NCBI GenBank assembly: GCA_900765115.1
Contig: CAAFQK010000052.1
Location: 1 to 27,950 of the forward strand
Source: an uncultured Collinsella sp.
Lineage (GTDB): Bacteria > Actinomycetota > Coriobacteriia > Coriobacteriales > Coriobacteriaceae
DNA length: 27,950 bases
Direction of reading: 5' to 3'
Positions 1-7,966 of this stretch are shown one piece after another; within the stretch, counting starts at the first letter, position 1, and every line of letters begins with the position of its first letter. Below the pieces are notes generated by a model. The model was not told the origin of the DNA, ran no database searches, and saw only the letters and a list, made by a program, of their open reading frames with translations. The translations under genes were made by a program, and so were the position numbers.

Positions 1-12
1 GCGAGTTCCGCA

Positions 13-49
13 CGCAAAGGAAAGCACTTAATGTGCTTTCCGTCTTGCG
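13..49. other. Stem-loop at the left edge
   Basis: Two nine-base arms (19-27 and 33-41, GGAAAGCAC and its complement) pair perfectly around a five-base loop. A second pair of arms, CGCAA (13-17) and TTGCG (45-49), extends the stem past an asymmetric internal loop. On the minus strand the stem is followed by only three U residues, so it would be a weak terminator at best. It could be a backup terminator for pnp or the end of a gene outside the window. Confidence 0.35.
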
Positions 50-95
50 CAGGACTGTAGAGCAGGAAACTTCATATGCGGCCCTCCCGGGCGCA

Positions 96-130
96 AGCAA
101 AAGGGCGACCCCTGTACGGAGTCGCCCTTG
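96..130 (-). terminator. Intrinsic terminator of pnp
   Basis: Arms 101-109 (AAGGGCGAC) and 121-129 (GTCGCCCTT) form a perfect nine-pair stem with an 11-base loop. In the minus-strand RNA it is followed by UUUUGCUUG. It begins about 23 bases after the pnp stop codon, as expected for the end of the rpsO-pnp unit. Confidence 0.8.
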
Positions 131-152
131 TTGAGCTGCTTATGTGTAGCTA

Positions 153-2399
153 TTACTCGGCGTCATGGTGGCGGCGGGGCTTGCGGCCTCCGTTGTCGCC
201 GGGACGGCGCGGACGGTCGCTGCGCTCGGAGCGCTCGCGACGCGGACGCTCACGGCGCTGGAAGTGCTCGCCGTCACCCTCGGAGGCACCCTCAGCGCGA
301 GCCGGGGCCTCGGGCTTGTCAAGACGATCGAGCGAGATCTTGCCGCGATCATCGACCTCGATGACGACGACCTTGACCTCGTCGCCCACGTTGAGGACGT
401 CCTCGACCTTCTCAACGCGGCCCTTGGCGACGCGGGAGATGTGCAGCAGGCCGTCCTTACCGGGCAGCAGGTTGACGAAGGCGCCGAAGGGCTGGATGGA
501 GACCACGCGACCGGTGTACTCCTCGCCCGGCTCGGGAACCTTGATGATGAGCTTGATACGCTCGACGGCCTGGTCGACGGACTCGCCGGTGCCGCCGACA
601 AAGACGGTGCCGTCCTCCTGGATGTCGACCGAGGCGCCGGTCTCGTCCTGGATACCGCGGATGACCTTACCGCCGGAACCGATGACGTCGCGGATCTTGT
701 CGGTCGGAACCTGGATGGAAACGATGCGCGGAGCGGTGCTGCGTGTGGTGTGGCGCGGCTCGGGGATCACATCGAGCATCTTCTGAAGGATGAAGGCGCG
801 ACCCTCCTTGGCCTGCTGCAGAGCGCGGGCCAGGATGTCGAAGGTGAGGCCGGTGGCCTTGTTGTCCATCTGCAGGGCGGTGATGCCCTCGGTGGTGCCG
901 GTGACCTTAAAGTCCATGTCGCCCAGGAAGTCCTCGAGACCCTGGATGTCGGACAGTACCACGGTCTTGCCCTCCTCCTGGATCAGGCCCATGGCGATAC
1001 CGGAGACCGGGCGCTTAATGGGCACGCCGCCGTCCATAAGGGCGAGCGTGGAGCCGCAGGTCGAAGCCATCGAAGAGGAGCCGTTGGACTCCATGACCTC
1101 GGAGACCACGCGGATGGCGTAGGGGAACTCGTTCTCGTCGGGAAGCACCGGAAGCAGAGCGCGCTCGGCCAGGTTGCCGTGGCCGATCTCGCGGCGCTTG
1201 GGGCTGCCCATGCGGCCGGTCTCGCCGGTGCAGAACGGCGGGAAGTTGTAGTGATGCATATAGCGCTTGCCCTCGGTGGGCTCGATGGTATCCAGACGCT
1301 GGCCCTCGTTGAGCATGCCGAGCGACAGCACGGAGAGCACCTGGGTCTGACCGCGCTGGAACAGGCCGGAGCCGTGAACGAGCGGCAGATAGTTGTCCTT
1401 CACCATGATGGGACGGATCTCATCGGCGGCACGGCCGTCGACGCGCTCGCCGGTCTCGACGACCATGGTGCGCATGGCCTTCTTCTCGAGCTTCTTGAGC
1501 GCCACGGGGATCTCGCGCTCCCAAGCGGCCTGCTCCTCCTCGGTGAACTCGGCACGGATGGACTCCTTCAGAGCCTCGACCTTACCGATACGGGAGAGCT
1601 TGTCGGCGTCGCGAAGGGCGGCTGCCATCTCGTCGTAGTGGGCGAAGATGCGCTCCTGGACCTCCTCGACGGGCTGGTCGAGCGGGTACTCCTTCTTGAC
1701 GATGGCGCCATTGACCTGCTCCCACTCGGCAACGAACTCGTCCTGGGCCTGGCAGAAGGCGGCAAGGGCCTCCTGGCCAAACTTCATGGCGGCGAGCATG
1801 TCGTCCTCGGAGATCTCCTCGGCGCCGGCCTCGACCATCGAGATGAAGTCGGCAGAGCCGCCCAGCTCCAGGTCCAGGTCGGAGTTCTCGCGCTCCTCAT
1901 AGGTGGGGTTGACGATAAACTCGCCGGTCTCCACGTTACGGCCGATGCGCACGCAGGCAAGCGGGCCCTCGAAGGGCACGCCGCCGAGCGTCATTGCCAG
2001 GGAAGCACCCATGACGTTGATGACGTCAAAGGGGTTGACCTGGTCGGCGACGAGCGAGGTGGCGACGATGTGCACCTCGTTGCGGAAGCCGTCCGGGAAG
2101 CTCGGACGAATCGGGCGGTCGATCATACGGGCCGTGAGCGTGGCCTTCTCGCTGGGACGGCCCTCACGCTTGAGGTAGCCACCCGGGATGCGGCCGGCGG
2201 CGTACATCTTCTCGTTGAAGTCGACGGTCAGCGGAAAGAAGTCGTAGTTCTTACGCTCCTTGGAGACGACCACGGTGTCGAGCATCGTGGTGTCGCCCTG
2301 CTTGACCAGACAGGCGCCGGTGGCCTGCTTGGCAAGCTCGCCGGACTCAAAGGTGTAGGTCTTGCCGTACAGCTCAAAGGTCTTGGATACGAGTGTCAT
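153..2399 (-). CDS. pnp: Polyribonucleotide nucleotidyltransferase (PNPase)
   Basis: This 748-residue protein is a phosphate-dependent 3'-to-5' exoribonuclease that works in mRNA decay and also adds 3' tails. It shows the standard order: two RNase PH-like domains separated by a helical linker, a KH domain near residues 565-620 (GSGGK loop), and an S1 domain near 621-690. Residues after about 710 form a basic Arg-rich tail (RRERPRRERSERSDRPRR), which lengthens it beyond the roughly 700 residues of E. coli PNPase and is a common actinobacterial trait. The ATG start is preceded by AAAGGAG three bases upstream. It follows rpsO, the classical rpsO-pnp pairing, but an intrinsic terminator lies between the two genes. 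The leader contains several hairpins that could support autoregulation. Confidence 0.97.
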   Translation of the reverse strand: MTLVSKTFELYGKTYTFESGELAKQATGACLVKQGDTTMLDTVVVSKERKNYDFFPLTVDFNEKMYAAGRIPGGYLKREGRPSEKATLTARMIDRPIRPSFPDGFRNEVHIVATSLVADQVNPFDVINVMGASLAMTLGGVPFEGPLACVRIGRNVETGEFIVNPTYEERENSDLDLELGGSADFISMVEAGAEEISEDDMLAAMKFGQEALAAFCQAQDEFVAEWEQVNGAIVKKEYPLDQPVEEVQERIFAHYDEMAAALRDADKLSRIGKVEALKESIRAEFTEEEQAAWEREIPVALKKLEKKAMRTMVVETGERVDGRAADEIRPIMVKDNYLPLVHGSGLFQRGQTQVLSVLSLGMLNEGQRLDTIEPTEGKRYMHHYNFPPFCTGETGRMGSPKRREIGHGNLAERALLPVLPDENEFPYAIRVVSEVMESNGSSSMASTCGSTLALMDGGVPIKRPVSGIAMGLIQEEGKTVVLSDIQGLEDFLGDMDFKVTGTTEGITALQMDNKATGLTFDILARALQQAKEGRAFILQKMLDVIPEPRHTTRSTAPRIVSIQVPTDKIRDVIGSGGKVIRGIQDETGASVDIQEDGTVFVGGTGESVDQAVERIKLIIKVPEPGEEYTGRVVSIQPFGAFVNLLPGKDGLLHISRVAKGRVEKVEDVLNVGDEVKVVVIEVDDRGKISLDRLDKPEAPARAEGASEGDGEHFQRRERPRRERSERSDRPRRPGDNGGRKPRRHHDAE

Positions 2400-2410
2400 T
2401 GTTCTCCTTT

Positions 2411-2494
2411 ACCCCACAGGCCCCTTGCCTGCGGGCTTCTCATGTGACGCGGGCCCCCTGCCCCCGCCACGCTTCAGAGCGTGATTGTTCACGC
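2411..2494 (-). promoter_or_regulatory. Structured pnp leader
   Basis: Three hairpins are visible in the minus-strand RNA. GCGTGA/TCACGC pairs at 2479-2494 with a four-base loop. CACGC/GCGTG pairs at about 2468-2483 and shares bases with the first, so the two are mutually exclusive. CCCGCAGG/CCTGTGGG pairs at 2413-2435, just upstream of the Shine-Dalgarno sequence, and includes one G-U wobble that exists only in the minus-strand RNA. PNPase autoregulates through its leader in E. coli; a similar role here is inference. Confidence 0.4.
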
Positions 2495-2502
2495 CCTTAC
2501 AC

Positions 2503-2534
2503 AAAAAGAGCGCCCCGCTGCGCAGGACGCTCTT
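2503..2534 (-). terminator. Intrinsic terminator between rpsO and pnp
   Basis: Arms AAGAGCG and CGCTCTT enclose a 15-base loop that contains the self-complementary CTGCGCAG. In the minus-strand RNA the stem runs into UUUUUG. It lies about 15 bases after the rpsO stop codon. It would uncouple or attenuate pnp relative to rpsO. Confidence 0.8.
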
Positions 2535-2548
2535 AGCATGTACAAATC

Positions 2549-2827
2549 CTACTGGATGTTGTCGCGGATGCCCAGAGCCTTGATGAGCTCACGGTACTCG
2601 ACGATGTCGTTCTTCTTGATGTAGGAGAGAAGACGACGACGACGGCCGACGAGCATGAGCAGGCCACGACGGGTGTGGAAGTCCTTCTGGTGGGACTTCA
2701 TGTGCTCGGTCAGCTCCTTGATGCGCTCGGACAGGATGGCGACCTGAACCTTGGGGTTGCCGGTGTCGACCGGGGTGTTACCGAACTGGGCAGTCAGCTC
2801 AGCCTTGCGCTCTTTGGAAACAGTCAT
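2549..2827 (-). CDS. rpsO: Small ribosomal subunit protein uS15
   Basis: This 92-residue protein is the 30S subunit primary binding protein for the central domain of 16S rRNA. The helical family signature is clear: NTPVDTGNPKVQVAILSERI, then HMKSHQKDFHTRRGLL and RRRRLLSYIKK. Its length is close to the usual 89 residues. The ATG is preceded by AAAGGTG. An intrinsic terminator follows, then pnp. A candidate extended -10 promoter and a small hairpin (GGCGA at 2858-2862 with TCGCC at 2869-2873) lie upstream. S15 represses its own synthesis in several bacteria, and that leader hairpin would be the place to look. Confidence 0.97.
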   Translation of the reverse strand: MTVSKERKAELTAQFGNTPVDTGNPKVQVAILSERIKELTEHMKSHQKDFHTRRGLLMLVGRRRRLLSYIKKNDIVEYRELIKALGIRDNIQ

Positions 2828-2932
2828 TGTTTCACCTTTCGTTTTGCGTCGCTATCGGGCGACTCGATTCGCCTCGGACTGGGAAGCCGCCGGTGGAGCG
2901 AGCAACCAAGGTCGAGGTACCAACAGGCCGAT

Positions 2933-2941
2933 ATGTTACCA
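2933..2941 (-). promoter_or_regulatory. Candidate extended -10 promoter for rpsO-pnp
   Basis: The minus strand reads TGGTAACAT, which is a TGn extension followed by a TAACAT -10 hexamer. It lies about 106 bases upstream of rpsO, after the recO stop codon at 2966-2968. No convincing -35 box was seen, which is usual for extended -10 promoters. Confidence 0.4.
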
Positions 2942-2965
2942 CAAGCAGCCCGCGCCTGCGCATCA

Positions 2966-3715
2966 TCACCGACCCAACATGAATTCCATCGCACGGAGGC
3001 GCTGATCGGTGTGCGTCGCAGCCCAAACATGCGAAAGCCCAAGCAAGAATGCCGCCGTATGCGGGTCGATTCGCTCGGCCATAAGCGCATCGAAGGTCAT
3101 GGATATGAGGGCGCGCAGCCATGCGACCTCGCCGGTCGACACGAGCTCGGCACCCGGAACGCTCGACGCGCACGACCCGCACATGAGCCCGCCCACCTGT
3201 GGTGAAAAATACGACAGCATGGGGTCTCCGCACAGCACGCAGGCCGAAAAATCTGGTCGATAGCCAACGTGCGACAGCAGCTTAAAGACATATGCCGCCA
3301 CAAGTAGGTCCATATGTGCCGCGTCGAGCCCGCTGCCCACCAGGGCAAGCGCTCGCTGCGTTATGGCAAAGGTAAACGGGTCCTCGGCGTCCTCGAACGA
3401 GCACACGCGCGCGACCTCGGCGATCGCGCTTGCGGCGCAGGTCGTCTCGTAATCGGGCGCAGCGCCGAGCGGCGCCTCCATAAGCTCGGCCTGAGAAACC
3501 ACGTCGAGCGACCGTCCATGCGCAAGCAGCATATCAACGGTACAGAACAGCTCGCAGCGCGCAGCCAGGCGACCACCGGGTTTGCGGGCGCCCTTTGCCA
3601 CGGCACGAACCTGCCGCCCCCGCTCGTCAAGCATCGTCAGGATCAAGTCGGTCTCTTTGAGCTTCGTCTTGTCGAGGACGAGCACCTTCGTGCGATATGT
3701 CCGGGAGCCTGCCAT
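2966..3715 (-). CDS. recO: DNA repair protein RecO
   Basis: This 249-residue RecFOR-pathway protein helps load RecA on SSB-coated DNA and anneals complementary strands. An N-terminal OB-fold (residues about 1-80, beginning SRTYRTKVLVLDKTKLKETD) is followed by a helical domain. A Cys4 zinc knuckle lies at C159, C162, C179 and C182 (CVLC and CGSC). Length is typical. It starts nine bases after the era stop codon with no strong Shine-Dalgarno sequence close by, so translation is probably coupled to era. Era-RecO adjacency is widespread in Gram-positive bacteria. It appears to be the last gene of the lepA operon. Confidence 0.95.
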   Translation of the reverse strand: MAGSRTYRTKVLVLDKTKLKETDLILTMLDERGRQVRAVAKGARKPGGRLAARCELFCTVDMLLAHGRSLDVVSQAELMEAPLGAAPDYETTCAASAIAEVARVCSFEDAEDPFTFAITQRALALVGSGLDAAHMDLLVAAYVFKLLSHVGYRPDFSACVLCGDPMLSYFSPQVGGLMCGSCASSVPGAELVSTGEVAWLRALISMTFDALMAERIDPHTAAFLLGLSHVWAATHTDQRLRAMEFMLGR

Positions 3716-3724
3716 TGACGCGAA

Positions 3725-4792
3725 CTAATCTTCCGCGTTGTACCCAAAGCGGCGAATCTGGGCCTCGTCGTCACGCCAGCCGGCCTTGACCTTCACGTCC
3801 AGCTCCAAAAAGACCTGCGTGCCAAAGATGCGCTCAAGATCGCGACGGGCGTCAATACCGATATGCTTGATCATCTCGCCGCCCTTGCCGATGATGATGC
3901 CCTTTTGGCCCTCACGCTCGACGTAAATGGTGGCGTGCACGCGCAGCACCTTCTTGGTCTGCTCGAGCGCATCGCAGATCACGCCAACGGAGTGCGGGAT
4001 CTCATCACGGGTGCGGCGCAAGACCTTTTCGCGCACAAACTCAGCAACGAGCGTCTCGTCAGAAGCGTCGGTGCCCATGTCCTCGGGGAACCAACGCGGG
4101 CCTTCGGGCAAAAAGTGCGCAACGGTCTCGATAAAGGCATCGACGTTGAAGTTCTTGACCGACGACGTCACGATCTCGTCGTCATATTCCATGAGCTCGT
4201 GGGCGGCCTTAAGCTGCTCCATGACCTGTGCGGGGTCGGCCTCATCGGCCTTAGTGAGCACCAGGACCTTCTTGCAACGAGCGCATCTGACACGCTCGGC
4301 AACCCAGGCGTCTCCCCTGCCGATCGGTTTGGTGGCATCAATCAAAAACGCGACAACATCGACATCGTTCAGCTCGAACAGCGCGCTCTTGTTGAGCTCG
4401 GAGCCCAGGCCGTCCTTGGGCTTGTGGATACCCGGGGTATCGACAAAGACCAGCTGGTAGCCGGGGCGGTTGACGACGGCGCGCATGCGGCGGCGGGTCG
4501 TCTGGGCCACCGGCGAGGTGATGGCGACCTTTTTGCCATAGCAGGCGTTGAGCAGCGTGGACTTGCCGGCGTTGGGGCGGCCGACCAGGGCCACAAAGCC
4601 GCTGCGGAAACCAGGCTCAACGTCACCAAAGCCCGCGAGGTTGTCGTCCTCGTCGCACAGGGCGTCGAGCTCCTCGTCGCTCATGCCCTCAAACGGGTCG
4701 AACTCCTCGACCTCATCGCAATCCTCGGTCGCCTTAGCATCCAGGGACTCTTCGTCCAAAATCTCATCGGTAGGCTGCATATTGTCGGACAT
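3725..4792 (-). CDS. era: GTPase Era with acidic N-terminal extension
   Basis: Era is an essential GTPase that binds the 3' end of 16S rRNA during 30S maturation. The 355-residue product is about 55 longer than usual. Residues 1-60 are strongly acidic (for example DCDEVEEFDPFEG and MSDEELDALCDEDD) and precede the G domain. G1 is GRPNAGKST at 71-79 and G3 is DTPG. The G4 position reads TKAD where NKxD is the family standard, so the Asn that normally contacts guanine is Thr. The C-terminal KH domain has its GKGG loop. The ATG has AAGGG six bases upstream, so the extension is likely translated. It begins 12 bases after the dgkA stop codon. Confidence 0.95.
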   Translation of the reverse strand: MSDNMQPTDEILDEESLDAKATEDCDEVEEFDPFEGMSDEELDALCDEDDNLAGFGDVEPGFRSGFVALVGRPNAGKSTLLNACYGKKVAITSPVAQTTRRRMRAVVNRPGYQLVFVDTPGIHKPKDGLGSELNKSALFELNDVDVVAFLIDATKPIGRGDAWVAERVRCARCKKVLVLTKADEADPAQVMEQLKAAHELMEYDDEIVTSSVKNFNVDAFIETVAHFLPEGPRWFPEDMGTDASDETLVAEFVREKVLRRTRDEIPHSVGVICDALEQTKKVLRVHATIYVEREGQKGIIIGKGGEMIKHIGIDARRDLERIFGTQVFLELDVKVKAGWRDDEAQIRRFGYNAED

Positions 4793-4804
4793 GGGAATCC
4801 CTTT

Positions 4805-5182
4805 CTAAATAAAGTCGAGCGCGTGGGCAAAGGCAAGCAAGCCCACGATCGCGGCGGTAATGGAAAGAACGTATACAGAGGCGGCGGCGATATCCTTCGC
4901 ACGCTTTGCCAGCGGATGGAGCTCTTGGGTCGCCAGGTCGACGATGGCCTCCATGGCGGTGTTACACAGCTCGCCATGAATCACCAGGCCGCAGCAGATG
5001 ATGACCGTAGCCCACTCGGCAATATCGAGCCCCACGATACAGCCGGCAATGACGGTGCACACGCCTGCCACGAGCATGACCTTAATGTTGCGCTCGGTCT
5101 TGACGGCGGTGACGAAGCCCTCCATGGCGTATGAGAACGACTTTAAAAAGGACGGATGGTCCTTGTTCGATCCGGGAATCAT
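4805..5182 (-). CDS. dgkA: Undecaprenol/diacylglycerol kinase family protein
   Basis: This 125-residue integral membrane kinase recycles or generates lipid phosphates; in Gram-positive relatives the substrate is undecaprenol, the cell-wall carrier lipid. Three hydrophobic segments are visible (about 35-50, 56-70 and 103-120). The family motif appears as ELCNTAMEAIVDL at 71-83, followed by HPLAKRAKDIAA. Its Shine-Dalgarno sequence overlaps the ybeY stop codon (TAGGAG), and era follows after 12 bases. The ybeY-dgkA-era order is common in Gram-positive bacteria. I cannot tell from the sequence alone which lipid is the substrate. Confidence 0.9.
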   Translation of the reverse strand: MIPGSNKDHPSFLKSFSYAMEGFVTAVKTERNIKVMLVAGVCTVIAGCIVGLDIAEWATVIICCGLVIHGELCNTAMEAIVDLATQELHPLAKRAKDIAAASVYVLSITAAIVGLLAFAHALDFI

Positions 5183-5191
5183 AAACGGCTC

Positions 5192-5701
5192 CTAGTCGTG
5201 GGCATGATTGGTGATGGGGCCGACGTGGACCAGTTTAGGATCCTCGCCGCGCTCGAGCGCCAGATCGCGCAGGATAGCGTCCTCGCGAGCCTCCATGACC
5301 TCGGCCTCGTCGTCCTCGATATGGTCATACCCCAGCAGGTGCAGCATGCCGTGTACGAGCATCAGGCGGCACTCGTCGGCAGGGCTATTGCCAAAGCCGG
5401 GGGCCTGACGGGCAATGACCTGCGGGGCCAAGATGATATCGCCGAGCTCGAGCGTCTCGTCGGCGGGAATATCCTCGTCAAAGGCCGAGTCGCATTCAAA
5501 CGAGAGCACATCGGTGGTGCGGTCGATGCCACGCCACTCGTGGTTGAGCTCGTGCATCTCGTCCTCGTCGACATACGAAAGGGAAATCTCGACTTCACGT
5601 TCAACGCCCTCGGCGGCAAGCACAACCTCGCAGATGTGCTCCACCTCCTGCGCGTCGAACAGCGTATCGAGTTCGGCATCGTTGCTGATCAATACACTCA
5701 A
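5192..5701 (-). CDS. ybeY: Endoribonuclease YbeY (rRNA maturation factor)
   Basis: This 169-residue metalloprotein acts in 16S rRNA 3'-end processing and ribosome quality control. The zinc-binding signature is at 117-127 (HGMLHLLGYDH, with H117, H121 and H127). I chose a TTG start at 5701-5699: it has AAAGGAG five bases upstream and overlaps the phoH stop codon as TTGA. The next possible start, another TTG three codons later, has poorer spacing. The C-terminal 40 residues extend a little beyond the catalytic core, as in many actinobacterial members. The gene lies between phoH and dgkA. Confidence 0.93.
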   Translation of the reverse strand: MSVLISNDAELDTLFDAQEVEHICEVVLAAEGVEREVEISLSYVDEDEMHELNHEWRGIDRTTDVLSFECDSAFDEDIPADETLELGDIILAPQVIARQAPGFGNSPADECRLMLVHGMLHLLGYDHIEDDEAEVMEAREDAILRDLALERGEDPKLVHVGPITNHAHD

Positions 5702-6684
5702 CGGGACTCCTTTCGGTCGCGCGAGCGCTGCTCACGCACGTCATCATAAGCATCGTATGCCTCGACGATACGACCCACCAGGGCATGGCGCACCACATCG
5801 GCGCGCTCCAGGTGTGCAAACGCCACATCGTCGACACGGCCCAAAATCTTCTCGACATCCGCCAAGCCACCACGACGACCCACCAGGTCGCGCTGGCTGA
5901 GGTCGCCGGTAATCACGAACTTGGAGTTAAATCCAAGGCGTGTCAGGAACATCTTCATCTGCTCGGGCGTGGTATTTTGCGCCTCGTCGAGCACCACGAA
6001 AGCATCGCTCAGCGTACGACCGCGCATATAGGCAAGCGGGGCGATCTCGATCACGCCGCGCTCCATAAGCTCATCGGTTCGCTCGCGATCCATCATGTCA
6101 AAAAGGGCGTCGTAGAGCGGACGCATGTACGGATCAATCTTTTCCTCGAGGGTGCCGGGCAAAAAGCCCAGGTTCTCCCCCGCCTCGACAACCGGACGCG
6201 ACAAGATCAGACGGCCCACCTCGTGGCGCTTGAGCGCGGCAACGGCGAGCGCCATGGCCAGATAAGTCTTACCGGTACCGGCTGGACCCAAGCCAAACGT
6301 GATGGTATGCGAGCGGATGGCATCCACATAGCGCTTTTGCCCGAGCGTCTTGGGGCGAATGACGCGGCCGCGATACGAAAGCAGCACGTCATCGCGAAGC
6401 GACGTAGCCTCGTGCTCACCGTCGCGCAAGACGGCCAGGCAGCGAGAGACATCGTCGGCAGACAGCGTGCGCCCGGCGGCCGCCTCGCGGAAAGCATGTT
6501 CGAAAAAACGCGCCACGAGTTCGACCTCGTCCGGGTCACCGCTCACGGCGATGCTATCGCCACGGGCGACCACGTGAGCGCGAACCAAACTCTCGAGCGC
6601 ACGAAGGACGCCGTCGCCGGCGCCCAAAACGCGCGAGGGATCAATTCCCTCGGGAACGGTAAGTCTAATCTTCGAGGCTTCCAT
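5698..6684 (-). CDS. phoH: PhoH-family ATPase
   Basis: This protein of about 328 residues has an N-terminal KH-like segment and a P-loop NTPase domain. Walker A is GPAGTGKT at 133-140 and Walker B includes VVLDEAQ, with DEAQ at 234-237. RGRTLSDAF and ITGDLSQRD are also family hallmarks. The biochemical role is uncertain; the YbeY-linked PhoH proteins are thought to act on RNA. An in-frame extension reaches 6789, but family homology begins at MEASKIRLTVPEGID, so I start at 6684. GGGAGG lies three bases upstream, which is rather close. The start overlaps the mtaB end by 20 bases, and the stop overlaps ybeY. Confidence 0.93.
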   Translation of the reverse strand: MEASKIRLTVPEGIDPSRVLGAGDGVLRALESLVRAHVVARGDSIAVSGDPDEVELVARFFEHAFREAAAGRTLSADDVSRCLAVLRDGEHEATSLRDDVLLSYRGRVIRPKTLGQKRYVDAIRSHTITFGLGPAGTGKTYLAMALAVAALKRHEVGRLILSRPVVEAGENLGFLPGTLEEKIDPYMRPLYDALFDMMDRERTDELMERGVIEIAPLAYMRGRTLSDAFVVLDEAQNTTPEQMKMFLTRLGFNSKFVITGDLSQRDLVGRRGGLADVEKILGRVDDVAFAHLERADVVRHALVGRIVEAYDAYDDVREQRSRDRKESR

Positions 6685-7957
6685 GGACCTCCCTGCGCGC
6701 ATGGACCAAGCCGGAATCATCGACTCCGATGATAGCAACATCGAGCAGGCACGGGGCTGTAAGTCCACAGGTATCGTCAAGACGGGCATGATGGAACGAA
6801 CCGAGCGTCAGGTTGTCACCATACTCGAGCACGGCACGCTCGACAGTGCCCACGCGACGACGAGCATCGGCAATAGCGAGCTCCTGCGCCGTGTCTCGCA
6901 TACGACGGCTGCGCTCGGCCATAACCTCGGGCGGCACCTGGTCGGGCATGTCGGCAGCAAGGGTACCGGGACGCTTGCTGTAGCGGAACACGTGCATACG
7001 CGAGAAACCCACACGGCGGCACAGCGCCAGCGACTCCTCGAACTCCTCGTCCGTCTCACCAGGAAAACCGACGATGACATCGCACGAAAGAGACGCCTGG
7101 GGCAAGTTGGCGCGAATCATACGCACCGTGTCCTCAAAGGCCTCCGCACTATAGGGACGACCCATGCGATGCAGGGTCGCCGTACAGCCGGACTGCACGG
7201 GCAGGTGCAAAAACGGGGCGATACGCTGCGGATAGCGCGCCATAACCTTAAGCAGGCGCTCAGAGATATCCATGGGCTCGACCGAGGAAATGCGCACATG
7301 CGCAATAGTCGTGCGCTCCATGATGGCCTCGAGCAGCTCATCGATTTCGACATGCTCGTCGGTCGTGCTCTTGCCATCGTAGGCACCCAGGTTCACACCG
7401 GTCAGCACCACCTCGGGCACGCCGGCCTCCTGGGCCTCGCGAACTTGCTCAAGCACGGACTCGACGGGCACGGAGCGCTCGGGGCCGCGCGCCTTCCACA
7501 CAATGCAATAGGTGCAGCGATGGTTGCAGCCGTCCTGGATCTTCACGCCCAGGCGAGAGCGACCGAGCGCATCGACCACCTCGTCATCGCTGCAGGCGGG
7601 AACGCTATCGGACTCAACGCCCAGCACCTCGCAGACACGTTCGGCGACATCGATCTTGGACGGCTCGGCGATCACGCGATCCGAAAGCTCCGACAGCTCC
7701 TCGGGATGCAAATTGACCACGCATCCGGTCACGACCACATAGGGCTCGTTTGGATGGGCCAGCGCATGACGGACGGCCTTACGGGTCTTAGCCTCGGCCT
7801 CGCCCGTAACGGCACAAGTGTTAATGACGATCAGATCGGCATCCTGGGGCTCCACAATAGCAAAGCCCAAGCGCATAAGATCGGCAGTGATACGGTCAGA
7901 CTCAACCCGGTTGACACGGCAGCCGAGGTTGACGACGGAAATATGGGGTGCGAGCAC
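6665..7957 (-). CDS. mtaB: tRNA t6A37 methylthiotransferase MtaB
   Basis: This 430-residue radical-SAM enzyme adds a methylthio group to C2 of threonylcarbamoyladenosine at tRNA position 37. The N-terminal MTTase domain has its three cluster cysteines at C13, C48 and C79. The radical-SAM triad is C144, C148 and C151 (CNHRCTYC). A C-terminal TRAM-like region follows. LGCRVN near the N-terminus places it with the MtaB group rather than MiaB or RimO. The start is GTG with AAGGAG five bases upstream, overlapping the dnaJ stop codon. It lies between dnaJ and phoH, where the rRNA methyltransferase gene rsmE is found in many other actinobacteria. Confidence 0.92.
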   Translation of the reverse strand: MLAPHISVVNLGCRVNRVESDRITADLMRLGFAIVEPQDADLIVINTCAVTGEAEAKTRKAVRHALAHPNEPYVVVTGCVVNLHPEELSELSDRVIAEPSKIDVAERVCEVLGVESDSVPACSDDEVVDALGRSRLGVKIQDGCNHRCTYCIVWKARGPERSVPVESVLEQVREAQEAGVPEVVLTGVNLGAYDGKSTTDEHVEIDELLEAIMERTTIAHVRISSVEPMDISERLLKVMARYPQRIAPFLHLPVQSGCTATLHRMGRPYSAEAFEDTVRMIRANLPQASLSCDVIVGFPGETDEEFEESLALCRRVGFSRMHVFRYSKRPGTLAADMPDQVPPEVMAERSRRMRDTAQELAIADARRRVGTVERAVLEYGDNLTLGSFHHARLDDTCGLTAPCLLDVAIIGVDDSGLVHARREVHGSLED

Positions 7958-7966
7958 GCGGGCTCC

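Noticed and set aside
165..2447. A 760-codon open frame on the plus strand opposite pnp
   Set aside because: It is the antisense shadow of a clear PNPase gene in G+C-rich DNA. Its translation is a low-complexity mix of Leu, Val, Asp and Gly with no domain and no ribosome-binding site.
3863..5134. A 423-codon plus-strand frame opposite era and dgkA
   Set aside because: It spans two real genes on the other strand and has no homology-like features, so it is a G+C-related shadow.
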